Assembly: GCA_947034885.2 (NCBI GenBank)
Contig: OX344750.2
Location: 39,294,821-39,358,820, forward strand
Length of the DNA stretch: 64,000 nucleotides
Reading direction: 5' to 3'
DNA from: Thuidium tamariscinum
Lineage: Eukaryota > Streptophyta > Bryopsida > Hypnales > Thuidiaceae
The position numbers were made by a program, and so were the translations under genes. Shown in pieces: positions 37,736-50,500 of the stretch (the stretch's first letter is position 1; each line of letters opens with the position of its first letter). Under the pieces are notes generated by a model that searched no databases, was not told the origin of the DNA, and was given only the letters and a program-made list of their open reading frames with translations.

Positions 37736-40454
37736 AAAAATAAGACACTGGACCAAATTTGACTAAATTTGACCAAACTAAGACCAAAAGGCCTATTTTC
37801 ATGAAAATGATCACAGGAAAGTAGGAAGTTCAAAGCTTCGCCGTAAAAATAAAAATAAACAAAAATTCAAAATCCTACGAAGTTAAAGCTTCGTTGTGGT
37901 TTTAAAACCAAAAAGAAACTTAACAAATTAAAATCCTATGAAGTTAAAGCTTTGCCGTCCCGAATGGGACAAGGAAAATAGTAAACACAACACATTAAAT
38001 ACAACCCACTACAATGGTTAGTACAAGTATTAGAAAACAACTAAATACGTTAGTACTTCAAATTGTAAACCACTAAATGATACTAGAGTCTCCCCTAAAC
38101 GACATTACTAATCACAAGGGGAAGTGGCTTTAGGATTAATACAAGTTAGTATAAAATACTTCAAAAATACTTCAAAAATCAACAAACCAACAAAAACTCT
38201 TTAAAACATATAAAGAAGGTTAGCAAACTTTGAAGGGACTCCAATCTCCTTCAAAGTTCAACAAAAACAACAAGATGGAGCTTGAAATGCTCCAAAAAAC
38301 ACATGTTTTCGGCCAAAAAGTTCAAATTATTTTACCAACGTGGTATTGTGCCAAAATCTGAGCTACAAATGGTTTGAAGAGGTGAGTTGACAAAGAAATG
38401 GGTGCCCTTTTATACTCTTCCAAGAACACCTACTTCCTCTCAATTTTGTGTGGTAAACTTATCATTTAGGATTTTCATCCTAATCCAACCATTTTTGACT
38501 TTCTATGTTGAACCTATTTGTAATTTTTGTAATTTGGCCCCAAATCACAAATGGATTGCGTCATTAGCTTTAGAAGTCCATTTTTAATCTAAGAGATCCC
38601 CTCCCCTTTTTCATCTTTTAAAAACTCGACAAAATCCAACGCTAGATTAACAACCAAATAGGGTAAAAATTCAACTTTTGGAGGTGATTTTTCTATAAAA
38701 AGTAACTAATCTAGAGTCTCTAATAGGCCTAGGGGAGTGAGAAAACACCTAACTTGGGCCTCATTTTGATGTCATGTGCACTTGTAATGCTAGTCAACTC
38801 TACCATAATATTTAAACATTGTCGCTTTGGGGATGAATTTTTCAATTTGGATACTTCATGCTATCAAAATGTTCTGAAACTTGTTAGGGATTTTTATTAA
38901 TACAAAACAAGCTAGTATTTTAATTTTTAGTGGGATTTTACCACAATCTAGGTAATTTCTATGAATTTTTCATTGGAAATTAAAGTAGTTGACCATCTGA
39001 AAAGGCATCTTTTGAGTATCAAAAAATTTCAAATTTTTTTGTGGGACCTCCTTTAGAATTTCACGAAAGATGTGTAACTCCATATCTGTACTTTATACAC
39101 TTACCAAAGGAGGAATAAATCTCACACCATCCTTTAATTATAGGGCTTTAAAGAATCTTCCATAAAAAGAAGAATCTTAACAAAGAAACTTCGCCATCAA
39201 CCTCCTAGCATGATTTCAACTCTAGAACATTGTTCACCAGTCATAGATTCCCTTTATAAAGTCATCGTGTCCCAATCCATCTTCTAGGCTACAAATCGGG
39301 GTTTTTACTAAATGTAGGAAATAATTCTAAATATGAAATCTATCTAGGGAACTAGACTCTAGGACTTTGCTATATTACTAGGAGCTAATTTTAGCCCATA
39401 TTTATCACATGCAAGGTAGATGAGGCTATTTTGGTAATTTACACAAAATATGGGTATTATTGGGGTTTTAACCTATTTACAGTTGGGATTTAGAGCCAAA
39501 AGGATAAAAACATTGAAAATATGACCAAATACTATATAGGCACATCACATGCCTATTTTGTTTTTACACTCTTTTGGGGGCTTTTTATACTATTCTACAT
39601 ACTATATTTTGCAAAAAATCAAAAGAAAAAAAACAGTAAGTTCTAAATAATAAATTTGGAGCTCACAAATTAGTACATTTTAATTCCATCTTAGAAACAT
39701 AAATAGAATTTATTTTCTTTCTATTTTATATCTATTTCTTTTGATAAATTTTTTAAGAATGAAAATTAAATTCTTTTGGAATTCATTTTTTCCCCTAGAT
39801 TCTCAACATAATTTCCAATAATAAACATTTAAAACTCAAAATTTTGCAATGCAAGAAATTTAAATTAATAAGATTCAAATTCAAATAATCTACTCTTGCA
39901 ATGTGCAAAATAACTTGTTCTTTTCACTTTAAACACAAAATTATATATGTGTTGTCAAAATATCCTACAATTTGTATGGTCAAAGTTTTTGAAATTTATT
40001 CTATAAATTTTCATGCTAATTAGGTGTAAGATCTTATAATTAAATGTTAAAAAAGAAGTCTTAGTCCTTTAAAGATTAATCTAGAGGCATGAAGACTATA
40101 GATATCCTAAGATAAGTAAAGTTACATCAAATTTCTACTTATCAATGCTTTACATTTAGAAATCAAGCTATTATCCTAGATGTTGATTGTGATTGTAAAA
40201 ACTTTGGCCTTGTGTCTAATCACAAGTAGGGATTGCTGGCCTCTTACACAGTAATTAGCTCATACTCTTGTTATAAAGTGTCACTCACTTTAGATTTGGG
40301 ATACCTTCAATTAATACTTGCTCAATTGGCCTTGAGGTTGAATTTTTTATTTTTTGGTTTTATAAACCAAATGAAACAAAATTTCATTGCAGGGGATTCT
40401 ATCTTAATTTTGAAAACAATTGAGCATCTTTCTTTCACCCTTTGAGGAAGCATT
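37736..40454. other. AT-rich spacer
   Basis: No gene recognised. Short imperfect repeats (CCTACGAAGTTAAAGCTTCG-like) occur at 37840-37965. Confidence 0.45.
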
Positions 40455-40669
40455 CACTAGAAGAAATTGGCCAAAATTGCGTTTTTTTCAACATAATCGT
40501 GTCAAGTGGGTGTTGTTGAAAATTGTGTTGTAAATGCAGTGAAAATGCAGAAAAACACAGATTTGCAATTTTCTATGTTTTCACTACGTTTACAACGCAG
40601 TTTTCAACATAACCCACTTGACATAGTCAAGTTGAAGAAAACGCAGTTTTGGCCAATTTTCTTCTAGTG
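40455..40669. mobile_element. CACTA-type MITE, 215 bp
   Basis: It begins CACTAGAAGAAATTGGCCAA and ends with the near-exact complement TTGGCCAATTTTCTTCTAGTG. It is flanked by ATT on both sides (40452-40454, 40670-40672). Nearly the whole element is one inverted repeat, with GTTGAAAACTGCGTTGTAAA-type arms and a centre near 40560. Confidence 0.9.
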
Positions 40670-42880
40670 ATTGCAACAACAAGTTTTACATGCATTAGAG
40701 GGAAACAACAAAAATTTGCCCTTATGCAAACAACATCTTGCCCAAGGAAGTCACTTAGAGTGCATATTCAAAACTATGTGAGATCTAAGATAGAGTACTA
40801 CATATTTACTATACCTAAAATTTTAAAAATTATTATATTTAATATAGAATATATAAAATTACATATAGAGTATTATAACTAATTTAGGGTTATATTTAAT
40901 ACCATGTGTTAGATTTTACATTAAAAAAATATAGGGGGGCAATAATATGTGGGGGTAAATAATTTTGTAGAGTAGGTGTTTAATGTCTTTAAAGAAGACA
41001 TGGATAGAAAATGACAAATCATTTGTTTCAAATTATTCATGAACTTTGGGTGAAGGCCTTTAGTTGCCTCAAGAGTTTTCTATCAATTTCTTTGAAATCA
41101 CTTAAAATTTGAAGAATCTATCATGAATTTTGCTTAACACATTTTTATTTGTTCACTCCAAAAAGTAGCAAAATATGAAAGATCTTGGTGGTCAATCATT
41201 AGTAGGTGTGTAAGAGCTTAGAGCTTTTCAAATTTGGATGAATAATTTAGTAAGAGCTATCTCCTTGAAGAATTATTGTAGAATAGATTTTTTTTTGGAA
41301 TGGACTCATTTTCACTCATTATAGTTTGACTAAGAGAATTAGGCTAGGTATAGACTAAGATCCAAGACCAAGAAACTTCGAAAATTTAGGAATCCCATTG
41401 GTTGAAAACAATCTTATTGGTCATGTAGTTTTGTGAACCCAATTCTAGACTTTAATCTGAACCTAACATTAGTATGTTCATTAGTGCACTTATAATTTTG
41501 TATCATATATATACAAACGATAGATGTTGTTTGATTTGTCTATACTTGTATGTTATGTTGAGTAATTGTACTCATTGTATTCATTGGAATATATTGTAGA
41601 TGATTAGTGGTAAATTGTTTAATACAACCAAAGTTTGTGAAGATATCTGTTTGGCTATAGTAAATTTGTCCAATTATATTGCACTTTATTTTTTAGTAAC
41701 CATAAAAAATAGTTTGAAAAAAAAGGGGACAAAGAATAAAGAAACAAAGGAAAAAAACAAGAATAAGGAAAAAATCATTCTACAACTATTAGTTTTAATT
41801 TTTAAATCTAATGAAGGGGCCAAAAAATTGGACTCAAACTACCTACGACATCCAAAAAATCTAATTTTTTTAATATTAATGATTTTCACACACTAATACT
41901 ACAAATTATACTTTTAGGAAAAGATACTTCCAACTATGTTAAATTGCTTATATTGAAGGTTTTAGATGCTCGCACCTTAACTATTGTAATTCATGAAATT
42001 CATTAAAAAATTTAGTTATAATAGTGTATTCTTAAACCAACCTTTTTCTTCAAAAAATCCTCAAGGAGGTTCTAAAATGGATAGGCGTTCATTAAATTTT
42101 TTGATAATAAGAATTAGTGGCCCAACTACCTTCTTACATAAGCTAAAAAATCTCAAATAATAATTAACTCAACCTTCATTTAACCCCAAAAAGCTTATTG
42201 TCCCTTTAGAGGACAATTTGGAATTCAGGCAAGTTTTGGTGACCTTATTTTTTAGTGAAACTTTTGAATCTTTATCATAAGATAGGGAAACTCATTAGCT
42301 TTGTGGGAATATAATTTTTATTTCAATTGGTATCCAAAAGCAAAAGTTATACTACAAAAAGCCCAAATTTTTACTCGGCGGGCAGAAAAATAAATCCATA
42401 GAAACTTAAAATTAATTTTATTAAAATTCTTTAATCTTATAGATTGTATTTTTGTCTATATATGAAGATTTGATTCATTTGATTTGGATTAGTTATGTGA
42501 AAGTTATGAACAATCTTGTTTTTTGGGTAGTTTGAGCATTTTCTTGAAAAAATAACTTATAGGATTCATTTTTGAATGCAATTTTTACAATTTTTCAAAA
42601 ATAATTGCTTTACAAATTAAATCTACTTGCCAGAACAATCTCACCATTGAGATTTTATTGTGTTTTGACTTCATTTTAGAGCTATTAACGATTTAATTTT
42701 TCTTTCAATCTTGCATCTACCTGTACTTAATAATTTTTAAAGAATGAAAATCAATCATTTAGAAAAAAAATTCCAAGACTTTCAACTCAAATTTTAAACA
42801 CAAAATTTTTTTAATTCAAAATCCATAGTGCAAAAAATTTCAACAAATGGCAATCAAAGTCATCTAAAATTGCAAGACAG
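40670..42880. other. AT-rich spacer
   Basis: Nothing coding was recognised. The Lys-rich frame at 41600-41896 looks like chance A-rich sequence. Confidence 0.45.
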
Positions 42881-43218
42881 TAGAGTTATTCGTAAAGTCC
42901 CCTCTGAAATTCCAGTTTGCAACCTCAATGTGGAAAGTGGGGACCAAACTTTCTAAACCTCCAAAAAGTTGAGAAAAAAAATTTGAACCGGAGTTTGAGG
43001 GAGCCAATGAGAGTTCATGACACATCCCAAGATTTTAGCTGCCATTGTCCCCCCCACCTTCCAAGCCTCAAACCAAAGCCAAAACCATGCCTAAGTGGGC
43101 CACCATGTGGTCCCAACTCAATAAATGTGTGTCTTGTATGTGTCATACTAGCTAAATCCGGTTTCAAAAGTGAGGTCAAAACTCTAGAGAACTCCAGTTC
43201 ACTTTGCGAATAACTCTA
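42881..43218. mobile_element. Inverted-repeat-bounded element, 338 bp
   Basis: Terminal repeats TAGAGTTATTCGTAAAGT (42881-42898) and ACTTTGCGAATAACTCTA (43201-43218) have one mismatch. Imperfect pairing (CCCCTCTGAAATTCCAGTT / AACTCCAGTTC) continues inward. The interior is GC-richer than its flanks. The target duplication is not evident. Confidence 0.6.
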
Positions 43219-43998
43219 GTGTTCAAAAAAATTATTTTTTCCAACTCTGAATGCTCATATCTTCCAATCTATATAGTCAAACTTCATGAAATTTTCACCA
43301 CATAATCTCACACAAACAAAGTACAAGATCCTATGGTTTGATTTTATAAAAACACTTTCTTTTGTTCTTATGGATGAACGCAACAAAAATGGCAGTTTTG
43401 AATGGTTTTTGATAAAAAAAATGGCCTTGGGCCATAAGGGGTTAAGTTTTTATAAGGATTGCATTTGGGAATTGTCCCTTTTACTTTTTGCATGTGGCAA
43501 TGCTTGTTTTTGATGAAGCCATATCTTTTTCCAGACCATTTGTGTGTCAGTTTGGCAAAGGCTACAAGACAGGAATAGGTCTCTATAGCAAATTTCTTTG
43601 GAAATTCATAACTAATTCATATATGCTCCAAAAAATATGAAACCACTTGTGTTAGATTCTGCATCAATTTGTCTTGAAACGAAAAATAAGGGGAAATACT
43701 TCCGAGCATCAAAAGGCCGATCAGCCCTTAAAAGGTCGCATTAAGAGCCCACTACCTTAGTCGGCATCTCAGCACTAACTGGGCTATAATGTAACTAAAA
43801 GATTAGTGTACGGATCTGAACCTGGTTCACGGCACTTGATAAAACTCTGAAACTCAAAGTAAATACCGTCATTCGTGCCAAAAACAAAAGAACGAAACGA
43901 AAAAGGCAGAGTACGAATTCACTTCATTTGTTTCCAAAAAAAAGAAAAGAAAAGGCAGAGTACCGACCTGTAACTTACATGACTTAACTTTATTAATA

Positions 43999-44190
43999 TC
44001 AACTTATTACCATGTTTTCATCGTCAGCAACATGATCCCGTCTGATACTCTTCATGAATGCCCCCACTCTCTCCCAGTATGGTAATTCCACTGTCACTGG
44101 ATCATAATTAAAAGCCTTGAATGCTGCATTCAATCTCATGTACGACGTAATGCAGACGTCGGATGCTCGACCGAGGAAGCGCACTAAGCT
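43999..44190 (-). pseudogene. Isolated exon-like fragment, possibly glutathione-transferase-like
   Basis: The minus-strand frame after an AAGCTTAG acceptor-like site near 44190 reads VRFLGRASDVCITSY, YDPVTVELPYWERV and GAFMKSIRRD before a stop at 43999. Composition and GC content are coding-like. The spacing FLG..SDV..T.Y...F.YD...P.WE.V loosely resembles the C-terminal helical domain of glutathione transferases. No companion exons were found upstream to about 44450. It could be a 3' exon remnant or a chance frame. Confidence 0.35.
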
Positions 44191-44576
44191 TAGTCTTCCT
44201 AAACCTTCACAGACTTGGTGGAATGTAACTTACTGTACAATGCAATGCTTGCACGAACTAGCTTAGACTCTTACCGACGTAGCTCTACGTTAGATGTTTG
44301 TCCAGGTTCAAATCGATCGATCAGAAATAAGTTAGTTTAATATTTAGTACGTCTAGATCGCTAGAGTGTCATGTATGTACTCGGCTTTTCTTGTATGTAA
44401 TCCTTAGCTTGTGGCTTTTGGAGTGACAGAGATGTTGAAGGTATGGCAGTTCCCGGAAGAACAAGAGTTACGACGTACATATTCTTCTAAATCTTGTTCT
44501 TCATGGAGTCCGCGCTGATTCCAAGAAGAACTGAACCGAACATTCTCCAGGCCTAATACCCATATATATCCTCACC

Positions 44577-47284
44577 ATGAGGGTGATCTCCGTGTTTCCT
44601 TTCGTGTTGCTGCTGCTGCTGTTCCATCTTGCTCAATATGCAGCACTGACAGCGGATGGAGAGGCTTTATTGGAGCTCAAGAAGGGCTTGAACGTGACAA
44701 CGGAGCTGCAAACCTGGACTGCAGCAGACTTATCGCCATGCTATTGGGAGGGCATCAAATGCACTGCGAGCTTGGAGCACGTAGAGTCCATCTCTTTGCC
44801 TCGTTTGAAAACTACGGAGGGTGCTGTTCTCTCTCCCACCATTGGGAGATTAGGGTTCCTGAGGAGCATTGACCTCTCGTTCAGTGGGATATCAGGGACG
44901 ATTCCTGTGGAGATCGGGGGCCTTCGGAGGTTGAGTAAGCTGGACTTAAGTGGAAACAAATTAGTTGGTACCATTCCGAAAGAGTTCGGGCGGTTGACGA
45001 GGTTGACAGAGGTGAGGCTTGGGACAAACAAGTTGGAGGGGGAGATACCGGAGGAACTGGCAGCGTGCCCGAACTTGGAAGTTATTGATGTGAGGGCTAA
45101 TGGACTGAATGGCAGCATTCCAGGAGTATTGTACAGGAACCGGATGATCAAGGAGGTCGCGCTGTATGAAAACAATTTTACGGGGGACATAGGCCAAGGT
45201 ACGTGAAAAACAGAGATCAGCTTGCAACAATTGACGAGTAACCTTAGCTGAAATTATCAAACTCTACACGTTCTATTTCATTGAATCTGGACCAGCAACG
45301 GGCTGCCTATATTCTTATTTTAGATTTGTGGTTAAGAACAATTTTACTTGTCAGTTGACGAATAAAAATTATAATTACCGTCTGTTTTGCATACTAATTA
45401 GAGGATTTGGTGCAATTAGGGGTTTGAGGGTTTAGGGTTTAAGGGTCATTTTCACCACTTTCAAACATTGAAGAGTTGAGCGGCTATATTGACAGCACAA
45501 GGATGCTTGACATTTGACCAACATTGTTCGTTCCTAGACCTTATTTTGGTGTAGGATATAAGTTTGACACAAAAGCATCCCCCCCTTCTTTTGGAAGAGT
45601 GGCTCACTGAGGTGTTTTCGGACCGGCAGTTGTGGCAGGCTTGGCGAACTCGCCAAACATCAGCCTCATTGATGTGAGTCACAACAAGTTTTCCGGCACT
45701 TTGCCATCATCGATACAGGGATTTGCTGCTCTTTCGACATTGATTATCATGTTCAACCGTGTCACGGGAAGGATACCTGACTGGCCAGGGCTCTTGCCCA
45801 AGCTCGAGCGTTTGAGCTTGCAGGGCAATGAGCTTCAAGGAACAATCCCGAGTTCACTTGGAAATAGTCGAAGTCTAGTCTTTCTCGCACTCTCTGCAAA
45901 CCCACTCACAGGCACTATTCCACCGGAACTGGGCAAGTTGCAAATCCTTCGTTGGCTGGAGATCAGCGACAGTAGTGTGAGTGGGACGATTCCGGAGTCA
46001 CTGGGGAACTGCTCGTCACTTGAGCTTCTTCTCATCCGTAACACCTCCGTCAATGGCACCATCCCAGCCAGCCTTGGAAACCTCAAAAGCTTACTCATGT
46101 TGGATCTGTCTAACAACAATCTGGAAGGGCCAATTCCATCTACGCTTGGGGAATGCACGCAACTCACCTATCTAGTCTTGGCCAACAACAGAATCTCAGG
46201 GACAGTACCATCCCAACTCGTGGATTGCACGAACTTGCAGCAGCTTCTGCTTCAAAACAACCAACTCTCTGGAGTCTTTGATCTGGACTTCAGTAACATC
46301 AGGTCGCTGACCTATCTCTCCATCTCCAACAACTCCCTGTCAGGAAATATCTACAAGTCCCTCTTGACCAATCCCCATTTCATTTATTTTGACGCCAACA
46401 GGAACAACTTCGTCGGGGAGTTTTTTGGAGACTTCAACGTGGCTTCGTTCTTGTCATTGAGGGTGCTCATGCTTGGACACAATCAACTCCAGGGTCGAGT
46501 TCCCTCATGGATGTGGACTTTTCCAGTTCTCCAAATTTTGGACCTCTCGTACAACCATCTGTCAGGGCCATTTCGAAGTGACTTCACCCAATTCCAAGGC
46601 TTCATCGACAAGAATGTAACAGCCAAGCCTATCGAAACCGCTGTCGGGCCCATACTCACCAACCAAGACTTAGCGCTTCTGGTGAAAGGGGGTACGCAGA
46701 AACTCTCCATAAGCAGTTGGCATTTTGTCATTGCCCTGAATTTAGCGGAGAACAAGTTCAGTGGCAGCATTCCCGGAAATATTGGGGAGCTAAAGAACCT
46801 TGTGTACTGCAATCTTTCGAACAATGCATTCACTGGCACAGTTCCCGAGGGGTTCGGCGCCCTACCTCTTCAATCTTTGGATATTTCCAGCAACTTTCTG
46901 CAAGGGCCCATACCCGAAGAGTTTAGTGCATTGACGCAGTTGAGCACTCTCCGACTGGCCAACAACAACCTTGCGGGTGCAATCCCATCTGGGACGCAGT
47001 TGCAAGGGTTTGGAGAGGATTCCTATCTTCCGGGAAACAGCGATCTGTGTGGGACACCGCTTTCGAAAATCTGCCACAAGGGCTCTAGGGTTGCAGCTGT
47101 TGCTAGCACCCGAAGTCTTGATGTCACGCTTATATCTATTCCTGCATTTGTCTTGGGCACTGCGCTCGGCTTCGTCTCCGTGGGCGCTATGTACCGAGCT
47201 TGCTTCTATCGCCAGCATCCGCAACTCCGTTCTTGGCGAGGGTGGAAAGAACAGCAGTATGGCTTGTGGCGACGTCCCAAGTAA
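44577..47284 (+). CDS. Leucine-rich-repeat receptor-like protein (no kinase)
   Basis: Two exons, 44577-45198 and 45630-47284, joined in phase 1 across a GT-AG intron (donor GTACGTG, acceptor ACCGGCAG); 758 residues. A signal peptide (leucine-rich core, residues about 5-22) precedes an LRRNT cap with CYWEGIKC (about 55-62). About 22 plant-type repeats (LxxLDLSxNxLxGxIPxxLG) follow. A non-LRR island at about 530-570 (FIDKNVTAKP to KLSISSWHF) precedes the last repeats. A closing DLCGTPLSKIC cap leads to one membrane helix (IPAFVLGTALGFVSVGAMY, about 708-730) and a short basic tail (RQHPQLRSWRGWKEQQYGLW). This is the architecture of RLPs related to CLAVATA2/Cf-type proteins, which act at the plasma membrane and need partner kinases such as SOBIR1-type proteins. 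The ligand is unknown. Confidence 0.93.
45421..45446 (+). repeat. Short telomere-like tract in the RLP intron
   Basis: GGTTTGAGGGTTTAGGGTTT resembles degenerate TTTAGGG units. A longer variant lies downstream of the gene. Confidence 0.5.
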
Positions 47285-47484
47285 AGCCCTAGCTACACAA
47301 GCAATTGCTCCCCAACACAAACAATTGCACCCGAAATCAGGAAAAAAGATGAATCTTTCGAAGCATTAGCAGTGAGCTTGAACTAGCTGAGGTAGTTCTC
47401 TCATCTGGCCGGCATGGTATTTCCCCTCCGAAAATGCCATTGATGGCAATTCGTCAAGTAAACGCTGCTAACAGAAACGCTGCT

Positions 47485-47551
47485 AGGTTAAGGTTAAGGT
47501 TAAGGTTAAGGTTTTAAGGTTTAAGGTCTAAGGGTTTTAGAGTTTAGGGTT
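47485..47551 (+). repeat. TTAAGG / TTTAGGG-like repeat tract
   Basis: About five GGTTAA hexamers are followed by GGTTTTAAGGTTTAAGG and GAGTTTAGGGTT. It resembles interstitial telomere-like sequence and is just past the RLP stop codon. Confidence 0.7.
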
Positions 47552-50500
47552 CAGATCTAAGGAATGACTTTCCTGTTAGTCACGATGACAGTTTGAAGAT
47601 TGAATCCTCGACACCTGCTTCTCCATAATCTGCATGTAATATAACGATGACTCTTTCGCGTCTCATTGTTTCCAGGTGTGTCTTGCCTTTTTCCGCCCAG
47701 AGCCTGTTTTCAATGTCTAGCAAATTCACACGATTTAAACTGTCCCTGTGTTTGTAATGCGGGACACTAAGGGAGGAGTCCATAAACCGACCATCTAAAG
47801 GCTGGAACAGAATTTTGGGCAGGTCAAACATCTTGAAGTATTTTCTAGTGAATTTTTCTTGAAAGACAGCTTGAATAGGCATCTAACCCAAGTCGTTTCA
47901 TATTTTTTGGAGCTCTGTAGAGTTAGTTATGAATTTCTGAAGTCAATATGGCATAGGGCTCCAAAACCGCCCACCCCCTCAAATGTTCATTGTTTGTACA
48001 TTACTGTAAAGATCAAAAAGTATCATGTACCACAGATATACATTTTAGAAGGTGAGCGGTTTTGGAGCTTGAGCGGTTTTGGAGCCTCCTCCCTTAAATT
48101 CTCCATTTGAAGTGGGTCTAGTAGGATAAATTTTGGGTTCTTCAGGGGAAAAGTGAAAAAAAGCCCCTTGTTTTGTGCCATGCTTAGGGTATATTGTAGA
48201 CCTCTTCTAGCTAACTTGGATTCTCAAGATTGCAAATATGAAGTTTGATTTTGAAAAAAAAAAAAAATTCTTGTATTTTCCCTAGAGGCAAATCTAAGAT
48301 AAACCACCCCATGACAAGCCAACTCTCTAATGTAGACATGTGCCCATTATAGATTTTTTCTAACTAATGAAGATAAGACTTCATTAGGTAGGTTAATGGT
48401 CATATTCTATATTTTGTATGATGATGATGGAGTTATTAGAGACTGATTTAGGAACTTCCTTCCTTTCTAGTATAAAGTCATATTAAGAACTAACTTTTTT
48501 ATTCCATCATGTCATATCCATGTTAGAAAAATTTGCAACTATATTAGGAAATATTGTGACTGCTATAGTTGATCTAATGATTGTTATGGGTACTTTTTTT
48601 TAATGGTTTTGGGGTAGTCTAGAGACTATTTTAAACCATTTGGACTACACACTTCAAAAATTCTTAACAAATTCATATTTTGTTAAAAAAAAGAAAGAAA
48701 TTTCAAGTGCTCTCTCCATTTCTCATATTTGTCTTTCTATGGAATTATTTTGTAATTTTCAAAAGTACCAAGATGCAAAATTAGTCAATTTGTATGTCAT
48801 AGGTTGGTTTACCTTATTGTGTTGAGCCTACTTTGAGTGAAGGATTTAGTGTTTGTTTGTAATTTGGAAGTTTGGTGAGTCAACAAATTGTGATGATAAT
48901 TTTGGAGTGACAACGAGTAAGCTTTATTACAATCAATTTTTAGTGAGCTTTCTATATGACAAGGTTTACCACTTGAGGTTTTTACTTTTAGCATATTGGC
49001 TTGGGCTGATTTTTTTGTTCATCTTCTTCATTGACATGGTTTTGGAGGGACATGGGAGTGAACCTCATGTGCACAAAAATGAAAGTGTAGATCAACTTTG
49101 CACATTTTTAATTGCTTCATATCTATTTTATTGTGTGTAAAATCATTTGCTTGTGCTCAACTTCACAAGAGAAGATGATGAGAACATTGTAAGAGGGAAT
49201 GCAAAGGGATATATATTTTTTGCTTTAGAAAGATTTTAGTATGAGATATGTAACAAATACTTTAATTATTAGTAAACCAAGTGTATAAAGGCTCTAGAAT
49301 AGCATTTTCAAGATGTAGAACTTTGAATTATAGGTAAACTATGTGAGGTGATTAGAAGAGTAGAGTTGTTTTTTGTAACCTATTTGACTAGAGGTAAGCC
49401 AAGTGATGTTGGAAACACTACAAATTAGGTGCAAGAAATTTATGGAATAGAGGAAAGTGATGTTATTGTATAAGCCAGTGGATATGCCTCAAAGCGCTAG
49501 AAATTGGAGTGTACCTAGTTATTGTTACTAGGTTGTTCAAATTTTTATATAATCTTGTTTGCAAGTGAAAGTACATTCCAATGCACCAAAGAATGTAGCA
49601 TTTGGATACAATATGCAAAAGTTATTAAGGGTCAAACTTTGTTTCTGAAAGAGTCATCTATAGTTTGTGTACATTACTAATTTTGAAAATGTACAAATAT
49701 TGTAGATAGTACTTTAAGGTCATAGGTGCTTTTGGGAGTACCCACTATACTATACACTTCAAAGAAGAGGCTTACATTCATCTATAAAAGAAAAGATATT
49801 GTATCTCTCAAGGCAAAATGCTAAGGTTTATTTAGAATTTGCAAGAAAGAATTGGTATCGGATTATTGATGATCTATACCTTAAGACACGTAGTTTGTTT
49901 TGTTTTGTTTTGTTTGTTTGTTTGTTTGTCACATTGAGATCTCTTGGCCCGTATGTCTCCCTAGAGGCATGCTTGGTACCATTGGAAAGCTCTCAACGAG
50001 GTGGGGTGCAGGGGCTTTGTTTCGTGGCATTCCAACTTATGGTGAAAAAGTTATTGAATTTCAAAGGGGGCTAAAATTAAGAAATTACTTTTACTTTAGT
50101 TCTAATTGTGGCAACGGCACAGGGCCCACTAGTTGGAGTGAAGTAATTTCCAAAGGGGGCTAAAATTAATAGATTTTATTTAGATGGAATAGTTTTGTGT
50201 TAGACTCATGATCTAGAGGGACTTTCAAAGTGGAATGTTATTCCAACAACTAAACATTGTGGTCAGTTTGGTGATGGTAATGGGGATTTATATCTATAGA
50301 TGGACTTGGCCTACACATAGAATTGATGAATTGTTAGCTTCAATCTATATGGTTATCACAACCTTTTGGGAGAATAATTCTATAGTTGGTATAATTCATA
50401 ATTTTAACTTAGATGTTTTAAATGTCATCTTTCAACAACATAATACACCCATTGAACATCTATAGGCAATTGTAGAATTCAAATTAATTCAATATGATGC

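Noticed and set aside
42917..43213. 98-residue frame inside the 338-bp inverted-repeat element
   Set aside because: It follows the element's boundaries and its product has no recognisable motif; chance frame in GC-richer DNA.
44741..47320. Long minus-strand frames across the LRR gene
   Set aside because: They are antisense frames caused by the repetitive, GC-balanced LRR coding sequence.
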